From Stakelama sediminis (GTDB taxonomy: Bacteria > Pseudomonadota > Alphaproteobacteria > Sphingomonadales > Sphingomonadaceae), in assembly GCF_014199335.1 (NCBI RefSeq), contig NZ_JACIJI010000001.1, positions 434,001 to 498,000 on the forward strand: a DNA stretch of 64,000 nucleotides, in the 5' to 3' direction. This document shows, piece by piece, positions 45,730 to 53,676 of this stretch (the first letter of the stretch is position 1; the number at the start of each line of letters is the position of its first letter). Position numbers and translations under genes: made by a program. Below the pieces are notes generated by a model that was not told the DNA's origin, did not search any database, and saw only the letters and a program-made list of their open reading frames with translations.

Positions 45730-45763
45730 GGGGCCGCGCCATCCCCCCGAATGGCGCGGCCCC
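45730..45763. terminator. Strong hairpin between pspC-like gene and ctrA
   Basis: GGGGCCGCGCCAT (45730-45742) pairs over 13 bp with ATGGCGCGGCCCC (45751-45763); the loop is 8 bases. It lies between the convergent pspC-like and ctrA genes. There is no T tract, so it is a candidate bidirectional terminator without the classical tail. Confidence 0.6.
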
Positions 45764-45785
45764 TGCCCCGGTAGTAGAATGAAGT

Positions 45786-46493
45786 TCAGGCAACCTGTGC
45801 TTCGGCTACCTTTTCCTCATCCGGCTCCCGCAAAACATAGCCGCGCCCCCACACGGTTTCGATATAATTGTCGCCATCGGTGGCCATCGAAAGCTTCTTA
45901 CGCAGCTTGCAGATGAACACGTCGATGATTTTCAGTTCCGGCTCGTCCATCCCGCCATAGAGATGGTTGAGGAACATTTCCTTGGTCAGCGTCGTACCCT
46001 TGCGCAGCGAGAGCAGTTCCAGCATCGCATATTCCTTGCCGGTCAGATGCACCCGCGCGCCATCGACCTCGACCGTCTTGGCATCGAGATTGACGGCCAG
46101 CTTGCCGGTGCGAATAACCGATTGCGAATGCCCCTTGGAGCGGCGCACCACAGCGTGAATACGCGCCACCAGTTCTTCGCGATGGAAAGGTTTGGTCACA
46201 TAATCGTCAGCGCCGAAGCCGAAGCTGCGCACCTTCGAATCCATTTCGGAAACGCCCGACAGGATCAGAACCGGTGTCTGCACACGTGCGACGCGCAGCT
46301 TTTTCAGCACGTCATAGCCGTGCATGTCCGGCAGGTTCAGGTCGAGCAGGATAATGTCGTAATCATAAAGCTTGCCCAGATCGAGGCCTTCTTCGCCCAG
46401 ATCGGTATTATAGACGTTGAACCCCTCGGTCGTGAGCATCAGCTCAATCGCCTTGGCGGTCGTCGGCTCGTCTTCGATCAGCAGTACGCGCAT
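45786..46493 (-). CDS. ctrA: Cell-cycle response regulator CtrA
   Basis: CtrA is the alphaproteobacterial OmpR-type master regulator of cell cycle and polarity. The receiver domain [20 protein letters not shown] has the phospho-acceptor Asp51 in [16 protein letters not shown] and the conserved [16 protein letters not shown]. The DNA-binding domain has [21 protein letters not shown] and the recognition helix region [18 protein letters not shown] 46493 gives the standard N-terminus and 235 residues; a longer frame adds 17 unsupported residues. The 5' region has GANTC and CtrA-box motifs. Confidence 0.96.
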   Translation of the reverse strand: MRVLLIEDEPTTAKAIELMLTTEGFNVYNTDLGEEGLDLGKLYDYDIILLDLNLPDMHGYDVLKKLRVARVQTPVLILSGVSEMDSKVRSFGFGADDYVTKPFHREELVARIHAVVRRSKGHSQSVIRTGKLAVNLDAKTVEVDGARVHLTGKEYAMLELLSLRKGTTLTKEMFLNHLYGGMDEPELKIIDVFICKLRKKLSMATDGDNYIETVWGRGYVLREPDEEKVAEAQVA

Positions 46494-46547
46494 CGGTTTC
46501 CCCCGTCCGTCGCGAGCGCGATTTACCTCATCAGCCGCACTCACCAG

Positions 46548-46629
46548 GATTCATTAACCTAAACAGGGATGAAGGCAAAAGGTTAATTTCTTCCTAACCC
46601 GCCAATAAGCATGAGTCGCAGGCCGAATC
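46548..46629 (-). promoter_or_regulatory. Candidate ctrA control region (GANTC sites and CtrA box)
   Basis: Two GANTC sequences, the target of the cell-cycle methylase CcrM, lie at 46548-46552 (GATTC) and 46625-46629 (GAATC). Between them, at 46583-46597, is TTAA-N7-CTAA, read on the ctrA strand as TTAG-N7-TTAA. This matches the CtrA consensus TTAA-N7-TTAA at seven of eight positions. All lie within 140 bp upstream of the ctrA start. Confidence 0.55.
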
Positions 46630-46665
46630 AGTGCAGGAAATCAGAAACTATACCCGATAAGGTTA

Positions 46666-47709
46666 CTATTCCTTTTGAGGCGGCGGAATATCCTCGCCCA
46701 GCACCTCGCGCAGGTACAGGCTGCGGATCAGCGTGAAGAACACCACCAGCAGGGCAGCCGAAAAGAACAGCCCGAACAGACCGAACACCATACCGATGGC
46801 GATGATCGTGAACAGCGTCATGGCGGGTGGGATCGCAATCACCCGCGCAGTGACATAGGGCGTGATGAAATTGCTCTGAATCAGCCGCACGACCAGATAC
46901 ACGACCAGTGCACCGATCAGGGCGTTGTTGCTCTGTGTCGCTGCCAGACCCAATGCAGGCAGCATCGCCGCCGTGGGACCGACATAAGGGATAAACTCGC
47001 TTAAAGCCGCCAGAAACCCCAGTGCCGCCGCCGACGGCACGTCCGCAATCGCCAACCCGACACCGACCATCACCCCCATCGTCGTCATCTGGATCAGTTG
47101 CGCGCGCAGCCACAACCGCAGTGTATCGGCCGTATCCTCCAGCGCGTCGGAAAACGCCGCCCGCTTCGATTGCGGGATGAGCAACAGGAAACCGCGCTTA
47201 TAAATCCCCGGATCGGCGGCCAGAAACAGCGCGCCGACGATCAGCAGGATGAAGTTCAGCAAGAGTTCGACCGACCCCTTCAATAAGCCCGCCGCATCCT
47301 TTGCGATGCGCGATCCGGCAAAGGCCGCGGTTACCGCGTCGACGATCTTTGCGCCCACCGGCGACTGCGACATGCTGTGTTCCAGCTTCTGGAGCAGGCC
47401 CGGCAACGCGGTTACCAGCGTGTTTATCTGTTCGCCGAACTGCCAGGCGACCAGCCAGACCAGAAAGGCGACCGCCGCAACCACGCTCAGCATTCCCATC
47501 GGGACCGCTGCCCGCTTTGGAACATGCAGGCGATGTTCGTACAAATCGGCAAGCGCGTGGATGGTGATGGCGCCCAGCATCGATCCGAACGCCAGAATCA
47601 GCAGGTCGAGCGACAGATAGATCGACACCGCCACTGCGATCACGAAAATCGTCAGGATCAGGCGACGCAGATAGCGCGCATCCTGTTCATCGGGCGCCAG
47701 ACGCTTCAC
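46666..47709 (-). CDS. AI-2E family transporter
   Basis: 347 residues with about eight membrane segments in the AI-2E/PerM pattern: LTIFVIAVAVSIYLSLDLLILAFGSMLGA, then LLNFILLIVGALFLAADPGIY, and GLAIADVPSAAALGFLAALSEFIPYVGPTAAMLPAL, which is the family signature. Members export various solutes; AI-2 export is proved for few. GTG 47709 follows the LysR stop with AAAAGGATGAAGC as ribosome binding site, so it is probably co-transcribed with the upstream LysR gene. Confidence 0.88.
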   Translation of the reverse strand: MKRLAPDEQDARYLRRLILTIFVIAVAVSIYLSLDLLILAFGSMLGAITIHALADLYEHRLHVPKRAAVPMGMLSVVAAVAFLVWLVAWQFGEQINTLVTALPGLLQKLEHSMSQSPVGAKIVDAVTAAFAGSRIAKDAAGLLKGSVELLLNFILLIVGALFLAADPGIYKRGFLLLIPQSKRAAFSDALEDTADTLRLWLRAQLIQMTTMGVMVGVGLAIADVPSAAALGFLAALSEFIPYVGPTAAMLPALGLAATQSNNALIGALVVYLVVRLIQSNFITPYVTARVIAIPPAMTLFTIIAIGMVFGLFGLFFSAALLVVFFTLIRSLYLREVLGEDIPPPQKE

Positions 47710-47713
47710 CGCT

Positions 47714-48613
47714 TCATCCTTTTGACCGCAATTGCGCCGTCAGAAAATCCATCAGGGCTTCGACCCGTGCGGGACGCAGGGTACCCGGCGGTGTCATCAG
47801 ATGCAGGGCAACAGGGGGGGAAGACCATTCTGTCAGAACCGCTTCAAGCGCACCTTGTTCCAGATGCGTATCGACGATGAAATCGGGCAGGCGCGCAATG
47901 CCCAGCCCCGCCAGCAGCGACGGTATCATTCCCTCACCCGCGTTGCTGCGTAAGGGGCCGTCGGGACGTACTGCAATTTCGCTGCCGTCGCGGCCACGAT
48001 AGGTCCAGACATTCGGGCTTGGCGCATTCGTGTAGCCGAAACAGGCATGATCGCTCAGGTCGGCGGGATGGCGCGGCCTACCCCGACGGTCGAGATAGGC
48101 AGGTGCCGCAACCGTATGAATCCGAACCCCGGCCAGTCGTCGCGCACGCAGGCTGCTGTCGGGCAAGTTGGCGATCCGCAGCGCCACATCAAACCCTTCC
48201 GCGACGATATCCACCTTCGCATCCGACAGATGCAGCTCGATACTGACATCGGGATGCTGTTCCAGAAAGTCGGCAATTAACGGTGCCACGCGCAGCTTGC
48301 CGAAATGCATCGGGGCCGCCACCCGCACCAGCCCGGACAAGGCAGTGACCGAATCGCGTGCCGATTCCTCAGCACATAGTCCTTCGTCCAGAATGCGTTG
48401 TGCGCGTTCGGCAAGCTCCCGCCCGCTGTCGGTCAGGGTCAACCGCCGCGATGTACGATGAAACAGGCTGACGCCCAGCCGCTGTTCCAGCCGCCCGATC
48501 GCCTTTGACACCGTCGCCTTGGATATGCCGATGGCTTCGGCAGCGCCGCTGAACGAGCGATGCTCCACTACGCGCGCGAAAATCGCCCATGCTTCGAAAT
48601 CAGGCAACGCCAT
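47714..48613 (-). CDS. LysR-type transcriptional regulator
   Basis: 299 residues, full length. The winged helix-turn-helix is FARVVEHRSFSGAAEAIGISKATVSKAIGRLEQRLG with LFHRTSRRLTLTDSGREL. The effector domain starts LVRVAAPMHFGKLRVAPLIADFL. It is divergent from the pirin-wrbA-MDR genes, with 80 bp between start codons and a perfect palindrome (48616-48630) just before its own ATG. It most likely controls both itself and the divergent genes, in the manner of quinone- or electrophile-sensing LysR proteins. Confidence 0.9.
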   Translation of the reverse strand: MALPDFEAWAIFARVVEHRSFSGAAEAIGISKATVSKAIGRLEQRLGVSLFHRTSRRLTLTDSGRELAERAQRILDEGLCAEESARDSVTALSGLVRVAAPMHFGKLRVAPLIADFLEQHPDVSIELHLSDAKVDIVAEGFDVALRIANLPDSSLRARRLAGVRIHTVAAPAYLDRRGRPRHPADLSDHACFGYTNAPSPNVWTYRGRDGSEIAVRPDGPLRSNAGEGMIPSLLAGLGIARLPDFIVDTHLEQGALEAVLTEWSSPPVALHLMTPPGTLRPARVEALMDFLTAQLRSKG

Positions 48614-48615
48614 TC

Positions 48616-48630
48616 GAAACGATCCGTTTC
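48616..48630. promoter_or_regulatory. Palindromic operator candidate in the LysR/pirin gap
   Basis: GAAACGATCCGTTTC is a perfect inverted repeat (6-bp arms, 3-bp centre) lying two bases upstream of the LysR start. A third GTTTC follows at 48635-48639. Its place between divergent LysR and pirin genes suits an autoregulatory LysR site. Confidence 0.5.
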
Positions 48631-48693
48631 AGATGTTTCCATTTACGTACCAATCATGCGGCCTATCTCCTGTGCAAGCAATGGAGATTTGCA

Positions 48694-49392
48694 ATGATCG
48701 AGAAACGTTCATTCGATAGTCTGGGCCATGCCGACCATGGGTGGCTGAACGCCCGGCATCATTTTTCGTTCGCCAATTACTATGACCCCGACCGCATGGG
48801 ATGGGGTGCGTTGCGCGTATGGAATGACGATGAGATCGCCGCCAATAACGGCTTCCCGCCCCATCCGCATCGCGACATGGAAATCATTACCTATGTCCGC
48901 ACCGGCGCGATTACCCATCAGGATTCGATGGGCAATAAAGGTCGCACCGCCGCGGGCGATGTGCAGGTGATGAGCGCAGGCACCGGCGTGCGTCATGCCG
49001 AATATAATCTGGAACCGGAGAAAACGACGCTGTTCCAGATCTGGATTGAGCCCCGCTCCGCTGGCGGCAGCCCAAGCTGGGGCACAAAGCCCTTTCCTAA
49101 GGGCGATCGGTCCGGGCGGTTCGTGACACTCGCCTCCGGCTTTGCCGGGGACGAAGACGCATTGCCGATCCGCGCAGATGCGCGCGTACTGGGCGCGACT
49201 TTAAAGGCTGGTGAAAGCGTGATGCACAGCGTCGGCGATGGACGCCATGCCTATCTGGTATCGGCGACCGGTAGCATCGACATCGACGGCCAGCGCTTTG
49301 AACCGCGCGACGGTGCCGCCCTGGACGGTGGTCAGAGCGTTACGATCACGGCACTCGACGATGCCGAAATCGTACTGGTCGATTCCGAATAG
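48694..49392 (+). CDS. Pirin family protein
   Basis: 232 residues of double-cupin fold. The N-terminal cupin has [16 protein letters not shown], with the three metal ligands in HPHRDME and the later [23 protein letters not shown] is the family motif. The C-terminal cupin ([28 protein letters not shown]) is intact. Bacterial pirins include quercetinases and redox sensors. ATG 48694 follows ATGGAGATTTGCA. It is followed by a terminator and then wrbA. Confidence 0.92.
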   Translation: MIEKRSFDSLGHADHGWLNARHHFSFANYYDPDRMGWGALRVWNDDEIAANNGFPPHPHRDMEIITYVRTGAITHQDSMGNKGRTAAGDVQVMSAGTGVRHAEYNLEPEKTTLFQIWIEPRSAGGSPSWGTKPFPKGDRSGRFVTLASGFAGDEDALPIRADARVLGATLKAGESVMHSVGDGRHAYLVSATGSIDIDGQRFEPRDGAALDGGQSVTITALDDAEIVLVDSE

Positions 49393-49405
49393 TTTCTTCC
49401 CCCCT

Positions 49406-49448
49406 GACCGGGCAGGGTTCGCTCCCTCCCCCCCTGCCCGGTCGTTTT
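49406..49448 (+). terminator. Rho-independent terminator after pirin
   Basis: GACCGGGCAGGG (49406-49417) pairs perfectly over 12 bp with CCCTGCCCGGTC (49432-49443), followed by GTTTTCC. It partly separates pirin from wrbA transcription. Confidence 0.85.
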
Positions 49449-49474
49449 CCCCTCATATCCAAGGAGCCACTGTC

Positions 49475-50077
49475 ATGACCAAGGTTCTCGTTCTGTATTA
49501 TTCTTCCTATGGCCATATTGCGAAAATGGCTGATGCCGTTGCCGAAGGCGCACGCAGCGCCGGTGCAGAAGTCGCTGTACGCCGCGTTCCCGAAACCGCC
49601 CCGGCGGAAGTTGCGCAGGCTGCGGGATTCCAGACCGATGATTCGCATCCGCTGATTGAGAGCATCGATTCGCTGGCCGACTATGACGCGATCGTCGTCG
49701 GCGCGCCCACCCGGTTCGGGCGTATCCCCAGCCAGATGGCGGCGTTCCTCGACACCGCGGGCGGCCTGTGGATGCGCGGTGCGCTGCACGGCAAGGTCGG
49801 GGGTGCGTTCACCTCCACCGCCAGTCAGCATGGCGGGCAGGAAACCACACTGTTCTCGCTCATCACCAACCTGCTGCATTTAGGCATGACGATCGTCGGG
49901 CTGGATTACGGGCATCAGGCGCAGATGGGCGTCGATGAGGTGAAGGGCGGATCACCCTATGGCGCGACCACGCTGGCGGACGGCGACGGCAGTCGCCTGC
50001 CCAGCGAAACCGATCTGGCGGGCGCGCGCTATCAGGGCCGTCGCATCGCCGAAACCGCGGCGAAGCTCTCCGTCTGA
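49475..50077 (+). CDS. wrbA: NAD(P)H:quinone oxidoreductase WrbA
   Basis: A flavodoxin-like FMN enzyme that reduces quinones by two electrons, avoiding semiquinones. [22 protein letters not shown] is the FMN phosphate loop, [24 protein letters not shown] holds the WrbA motif, and [20 protein letters not shown] is the third FMN-binding segment. 200 residues. ATG 49475 follows AAGGAGCCACTGTC. A hairpin with 9-bp arms (50088-50117) lies after it. Confidence 0.95.
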   Translation: MTKVLVLYYSSYGHIAKMADAVAEGARSAGAEVAVRRVPETAPAEVAQAAGFQTDDSHPLIESIDSLADYDAIVVGAPTRFGRIPSQMAAFLDTAGGLWMRGALHGKVGGAFTSTASQHGGQETTLFSLITNLLHLGMTIVGLDYGHQAQMGVDEVKGGSPYGATTLADGDGSRLPSETDLAGARYQGRRIAETAAKLSV

Positions 50078-50175
50078 CCCTGACGGACACCGCCGGTCGA
50101 TCATTCTTCCGGCGGTGCATCCAATTGTGCGCCGCCACGTTCACCGCAGAGTATCCCAATCAACGGAGCGACCGC

Positions 50176-51180
50176 ATGAAAGCCATTACCATCCCCGCGC
50201 CCGGCAGCCTCGATCGGCTGACCCTCACCGATCTGCCGGACCCCGGCGACCCCGGCCCCGGCGAAATCCGTGTTGCCGTGCATGGCAGCACGCTCAACTA
50301 TCATGATTATGGCGTCGCAACCGGCAATATGCCCAGCGAGGACGGCCGGGTGCCGATGGCCGATGGCGGCGGTACTGTCGAAGCGGTCGGCGACGGGGTC
50401 GAGGAATTCGCCGTGGGCGATTCGGTGGTTTCCTGCTTCTTCCCCGACTGGCAGAGCGGTCCGCCCCGGCTGGGCGATTTTTCCCGCACACCCGGCGACG
50501 GCATCGACGGTTTCGCACAACAATATGTGGTCCGTCCCGCAACTGCCTTCACTCAAGCTCCACAGGGCTATGACGCGGTAGAAGCGGCGGCGATCACCAC
50601 CGCCGGGCTGACCGCCTGGCGCGCGCTGGTGGCCGATGGCGGACTGAAGGCAGGTGACCGCGTGCTGTTGCTCGGCACCGGCGGCGTTTCGATCTGGGCG
50701 TTGCAGATTGCCCGGATGATGGGCGCTCGGGTCGCGCTTACCTCCTCATCCGACGCGAAGCTGGACCGTGCCCGCCAACTCGGCGCCGAATATCTGCTCA
50801 ACTATCATGAGACGCCCGAATGGGGCGCGAAAATTCGCGACTGGTCTGACGGCGGTGTCGATCATGTCGTGGAGGTCGGCGGCCCCGGCACACTGGCGCA
50901 ATCCATCGACGCGGTGCGCATCGGCGGTCATATCCACCTGATCGGCGTGCTGACGGGGCGCGGCGGAGAGGTGCCGACCGCCAAGCTGATGGCCAAACAG
51001 GTCCGGCTGCAAGGGCTGATCGTCGGCAGCCGCGATCACCAGCGCGATTTCGTCCGCGCGCTGAACGCAGGCGGGATCAAGCCGGTGATCGACCGCTGCT
51101 TTCCGCTGGAGGAACTGGCCGACGCCTTCCGCATGGAAGAGCGCGGCGAGCATTTCGGCAAGATCGGCGTTACGATTTGA
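50176..51180 (+). CDS. MDR-family NAD(P)-dependent alcohol dehydrogenase/quinone reductase-like
   Basis: 334 residues. The N-terminal GroES-like part has LDRLTLTDLPDPGDPGPGEI and NYHDYGVATG. The Rossmann part has DRVLLLGTGGVSIWALQIARMMGA (GTGGVS loop) and VDHVVEVGGPGTLAQS. The structural and catalytic zinc ligands of classical alcohol dehydrogenases are not evident, which favours the zinc-free quinone-reductase-like branch. It follows wrbA by 98 bp. Together with pirin and LysR it suggests a quinone or aldehyde detoxification unit. Confidence 0.88.
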   Translation: MKAITIPAPGSLDRLTLTDLPDPGDPGPGEIRVAVHGSTLNYHDYGVATGNMPSEDGRVPMADGGGTVEAVGDGVEEFAVGDSVVSCFFPDWQSGPPRLGDFSRTPGDGIDGFAQQYVVRPATAFTQAPQGYDAVEAAAITTAGLTAWRALVADGGLKAGDRVLLLGTGGVSIWALQIARMMGARVALTSSSDAKLDRARQLGAEYLLNYHETPEWGAKIRDWSDGGVDHVVEVGGPGTLAQSIDAVRIGGHIHLIGVLTGRGGEVPTAKLMAKQVRLQGLIVGSRDHQRDFVRALNAGGIKPVIDRCFPLEELADAFRMEERGEHFGKIGVTI

Positions 51181-51925
51181 CCGTGGGCGGCGGCGCATCG
51201 ACATCAGACGATGGCGTCGCCGCTGCATCCCCGACAGCCGGATTGGCGGGAAATTGCGCCCGCGCCTTCGCAAACAGACGCCGTGCAGACTCCGCCCCCG
51301 GTTCGTCGATGCTGGAGCCGACCCAGCGCCAGTGCCACGGCTCCCATTCTACGCCCTGTTTATTGCCTGCGGGAAACGACATTTCGAACCCGTATTTCGT
51401 AGCGTTGGCATAAAGCCATTTACCCACTTTGGTCGCACCGAAACAGCCGACGGCATGGCCGCAGCCGCCCGGTTCAGTGGTGCCGAAGTCGATGGCATAT
51501 CCGGTGGCGTGTTCGCTATGTCCCGGCGGTGCCGAGGCCCAGGCGCGTTCATGCACGCCCGACGCTCCATCATGACCGATGCGCCCGCAAAACAGCATCT
51601 TTTGCACCGCAATCGAGCGGTGGCACGATATGGCGCGTATCTTCCCTTTTATCGCCGGATCTTTGTCGGCGGCTTCGAGCAGCCGCTTGAGATCGGGCAA
51701 CATCTCCTTGCGGACATAGCAGCGCCCACCCGGCGCCAGTTGTTCGGGTGCTTTCACCAGCACCGATTTCGGCGTGTCTGGATAGGTGAAATGTCCAAGC
51801 TGGCGGCCATCGGCATCGGGCGCGGACAGTTTCGCGGTACAATCGGCGGCAAACGCCTGTGCGCCGGAAACCAGCAGGGCGAACGCGGCAAAGAACAGGG
51901 CAATCGGTCGGGCAACACGGTACAT
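51170..51925 (-). CDS. VanY-like D-alanyl-D-alanine carboxypeptidase (M15)
   Basis: A signal peptide (MYRVARPIALFFAAFALLVS, cleavage after QAFA) exports it. The M15 zinc site is seen in PPGHSEHATGYAIDFG (SxHxxGxAxD) and EPWHWRWVGSS (terminal HxW). RAISCHRSIAVQKMLFCGRI, with paired Cys, precedes it. It trims D-Ala from peptidoglycan peptides. ATG 51925 follows GGGAGAGAAGTTTGAA; 251 residues. The last 11 bp overlap the convergent MDR gene. Confidence 0.9.
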   Translation of the reverse strand: MYRVARPIALFFAAFALLVSGAQAFAADCTAKLSAPDADGRQLGHFTYPDTPKSVLVKAPEQLAPGGRCYVRKEMLPDLKRLLEAADKDPAIKGKIRAISCHRSIAVQKMLFCGRIGHDGASGVHERAWASAPPGHSEHATGYAIDFGTTEPGGCGHAVGCFGATKVGKWLYANATKYGFEMSFPAGNKQGVEWEPWHWRWVGSSIDEPGAESARRLFAKARAQFPANPAVGDAAATPSSDVDAPPPTVKS

Positions 51926-51998
51926 TTCAAACTTCTCTCCCGACGGACGAGCACAGAAACACTGGCATGGCCGACGCAGCAATGGCAATAGCGTCCCT

Positions 51999-52649
51999 AT
52001 GCTGGAAGATCATGTCCTGTTCATCGACGGCGAAGCGATCGTCATCGACAAGCCCGCCGGGCTGGCCGTCGACCGTCCGCGCGACAACAGCCCGTCGGTG
52101 GAGGCGATGCTGGGCGACCTGACCTTCGGATTTCAGCGCCTGCCCATGCCCGTTCACCGGATCGACCGGGATACTTCGGGATGCCTGTTGCTGTCGCGCA
52201 ACCCAAAGGCGCACAAGCGATTCCATGCCGCGTTCGAAGCGGGGCAGGTCACCAAGCGCTATCTCGCCATTCTGGACGGCGTGCCCGAAGAGGACTCCGG
52301 GCTGATCGACCTGCCGCTTTCCAAAATATCGAGTGCCGAAACCGGCTGGCGAATGCGCGGCGATGCGAAGGGCAAGCCGGCGCGCACCCGGTGGCGGATG
52401 CTGAACCGTGGCGACCAGCGCGCGCTGATAGCCTTCTTCCCCGAAACCGGACGCACGCATCAGCTTCGCGTCCACGCCGCAGAGGGACTGGGGATTCCGA
52501 TCATGGGCGATCCCGTCTATGGCGCGGGCGGGCCGGCGATGATGCTGCATGCCGTCGAACTGACCATGCCCCGCGATGGCAAACGCGATGTTCATGCCGA
52601 TGCACCGCTGCCGCAGCGCTTTATCGATGCCGGGTTCGGCCATGGCTGA
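51999..52649 (+). CDS. RluA-family pseudouridine synthase
   Basis: 216 residues without an S4 domain. The catalytic motif is HRIDRDTSGCLLLSRN (nucleophile Asp56); FFPETGRTHQLRVHAAEGLGIPIMGDPVYG is the conserved RTHQ-R motif. The short form without S4 is like the tRNA/rRNA RluA/TruC-type enzymes; the target base is unclear. It overlaps the arfB start by eight bases. Divergent from the VanY-like gene across 73 bp. Confidence 0.92.
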   Translation: MLEDHVLFIDGEAIVIDKPAGLAVDRPRDNSPSVEAMLGDLTFGFQRLPMPVHRIDRDTSGCLLLSRNPKAHKRFHAAFEAGQVTKRYLAILDGVPEEDSGLIDLPLSKISSAETGWRMRGDAKGKPARTRWRMLNRGDQRALIAFFPETGRTHQLRVHAAEGLGIPIMGDPVYGAGGPAMMLHAVELTMPRDGKRDVHADAPLPQRFIDAGFGHG

Positions 52650-53049
52650 CCCTGCGATCCCCGAAGACGCGATTGTCGAGGAACGCTTCATTGCCGCGAG
52701 TGGGCCGGGCGGGCAGAATGTCAACAAGGTGGCGACCGCCGTACAGATGCGGGTCGATATCTTCCGCCTCGGCCTGCCGCCTTATGCCTATCACCGGTTG
52801 AAGCAACTGGCCGGTTCGCGGATCAACAGCGCCGGAGAACTGGTGCTGACCGCGCGCAAGTTCCGCACGCAGGAAGCCAACCGCGCCGATGTGCGCGAAC
52901 GGCTGGCCGACCTGATTACCCGCGCGCATGAGCGTCAGGCGAAGCGGATCAAAACCAAACCCAGCCGCACCGCGAAAGCGAAACGCGTCGATGCCAAGAA
53001 AAACCGTTCGCGGGTGAAGGCCGCGCGCGGCAAACCCAAACTGGACTAA
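52642..53049 (+). CDS. arfB: Alternative ribosome-rescue factor ArfB (YaeJ-type)
   Basis: A codon-independent peptidyl-tRNA hydrolase that frees ribosomes stalled without a stop codon. The GGQ catalytic motif is in AASGPGGQNVNKVATAV (residues 23-25). There is no codon-recognition domain, and the C-terminal tail is long and basic (RAHERQAKRIKTKPSRTAKA...), as ArfB needs to enter the mRNA channel. 135 residues. ATG 52642 overlaps the pseudouridine synthase gene by eight bases. A free-Met-sulfoxide reductase gene follows 6 bp later. Confidence 0.95.
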   Translation: MADPAIPEDAIVEERFIAASGPGGQNVNKVATAVQMRVDIFRLGLPPYAYHRLKQLAGSRINSAGELVLTARKFRTQEANRADVRERLADLITRAHERQAKRIKTKPSRTAKAKRVDAKKNRSRVKAARGKPKLD

Positions 53050-53055
53050 AACTGC

Positions 53056-53532
53056 ATGTACCAATTCGACATTGCCGGTGGCGACAGCCTGTATAGCGAC
53101 CTTGCCCTGGCGCTGGATGCGCTGACGGCGGACGAACCGGACGCCATCGCCAATATGGCCAATGCCGCCGCGCTGATCTGGGAATATTTGCCTGACCTCA
53201 ACTGGGCGGGTTTCTATCGGCTGGTCGGCGGCGAGCTGGTGCTCGGCCCGTTTCAGGGCAAGGCGGCGTGCATCCGCATCCCGCTGGGCAAGGGCGTGTG
53301 CGGCACGGCGGCGCAAACACGCGAAACCCAACTGATCGCCGATGTGCATGCCTTTCCCGGCCATATCGCCTGCGATGCCGCCAGCCGGTCGGAACTGGTC
53401 GTACCGGTGGTCCATGAAGGGCGCCCGATCGGTGTCCTGGATCTGGACAGTCCGCTACCGGAACGCTTTACCGAAATGGATCGAAAGGGGTGCGAAGCAC
53501 TGGTCCGCACCCTCGCGCCGCGCATTGCCTGA
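53056..53532 (+). CDS. msrC: Free methionine-(R)-sulfoxide reductase (GAF-type)
   Basis: 158 residues forming one GAF domain. The three redox Cys are at 72, 82 and 106 (KAACIRIP, GKGVCG, HIACDAASRSE). The spacing of 10 and 24 is the same as Cys84/94/118 of the E. coli enzyme (from memory). NWAGFYRL is the family N-motif. It repairs oxidised free methionine. It begins 6 bp after arfB, so it is co-transcribed with the synthase and rescue factor. Confidence 0.93.
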   Translation: MYQFDIAGGDSLYSDLALALDALTADEPDAIANMANAAALIWEYLPDLNWAGFYRLVGGELVLGPFQGKAACIRIPLGKGVCGTAAQTRETQLIADVHAFPGHIACDAASRSELVVPVVHEGRPIGVLDLDSPLPERFTEMDRKGCEALVRTLAPRIA

Positions 53533-53676
53533 CCCGATACGGGACATTCGGGCGCGCAATACCGACTCCTGCCGGAACCTTGTCTGGGTTAAAAAGTCGT
53601 AAAGATACGTGTCATCCGGCGCGTTGACCGGCGGCTGTTGTTCGAAGGGCCGCACCAGCAATGGGAGGACCGATCC

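Noticed and set aside
53575..53605. GGGTTAAAAAGTCGTAAAG, which recalls the 16S rRNA 3' region
   Set aside because: Only a short chance similarity; there is no rRNA helix or anti-Shine-Dalgarno sequence, and the stretch is the gap before the RcnB-like gene.
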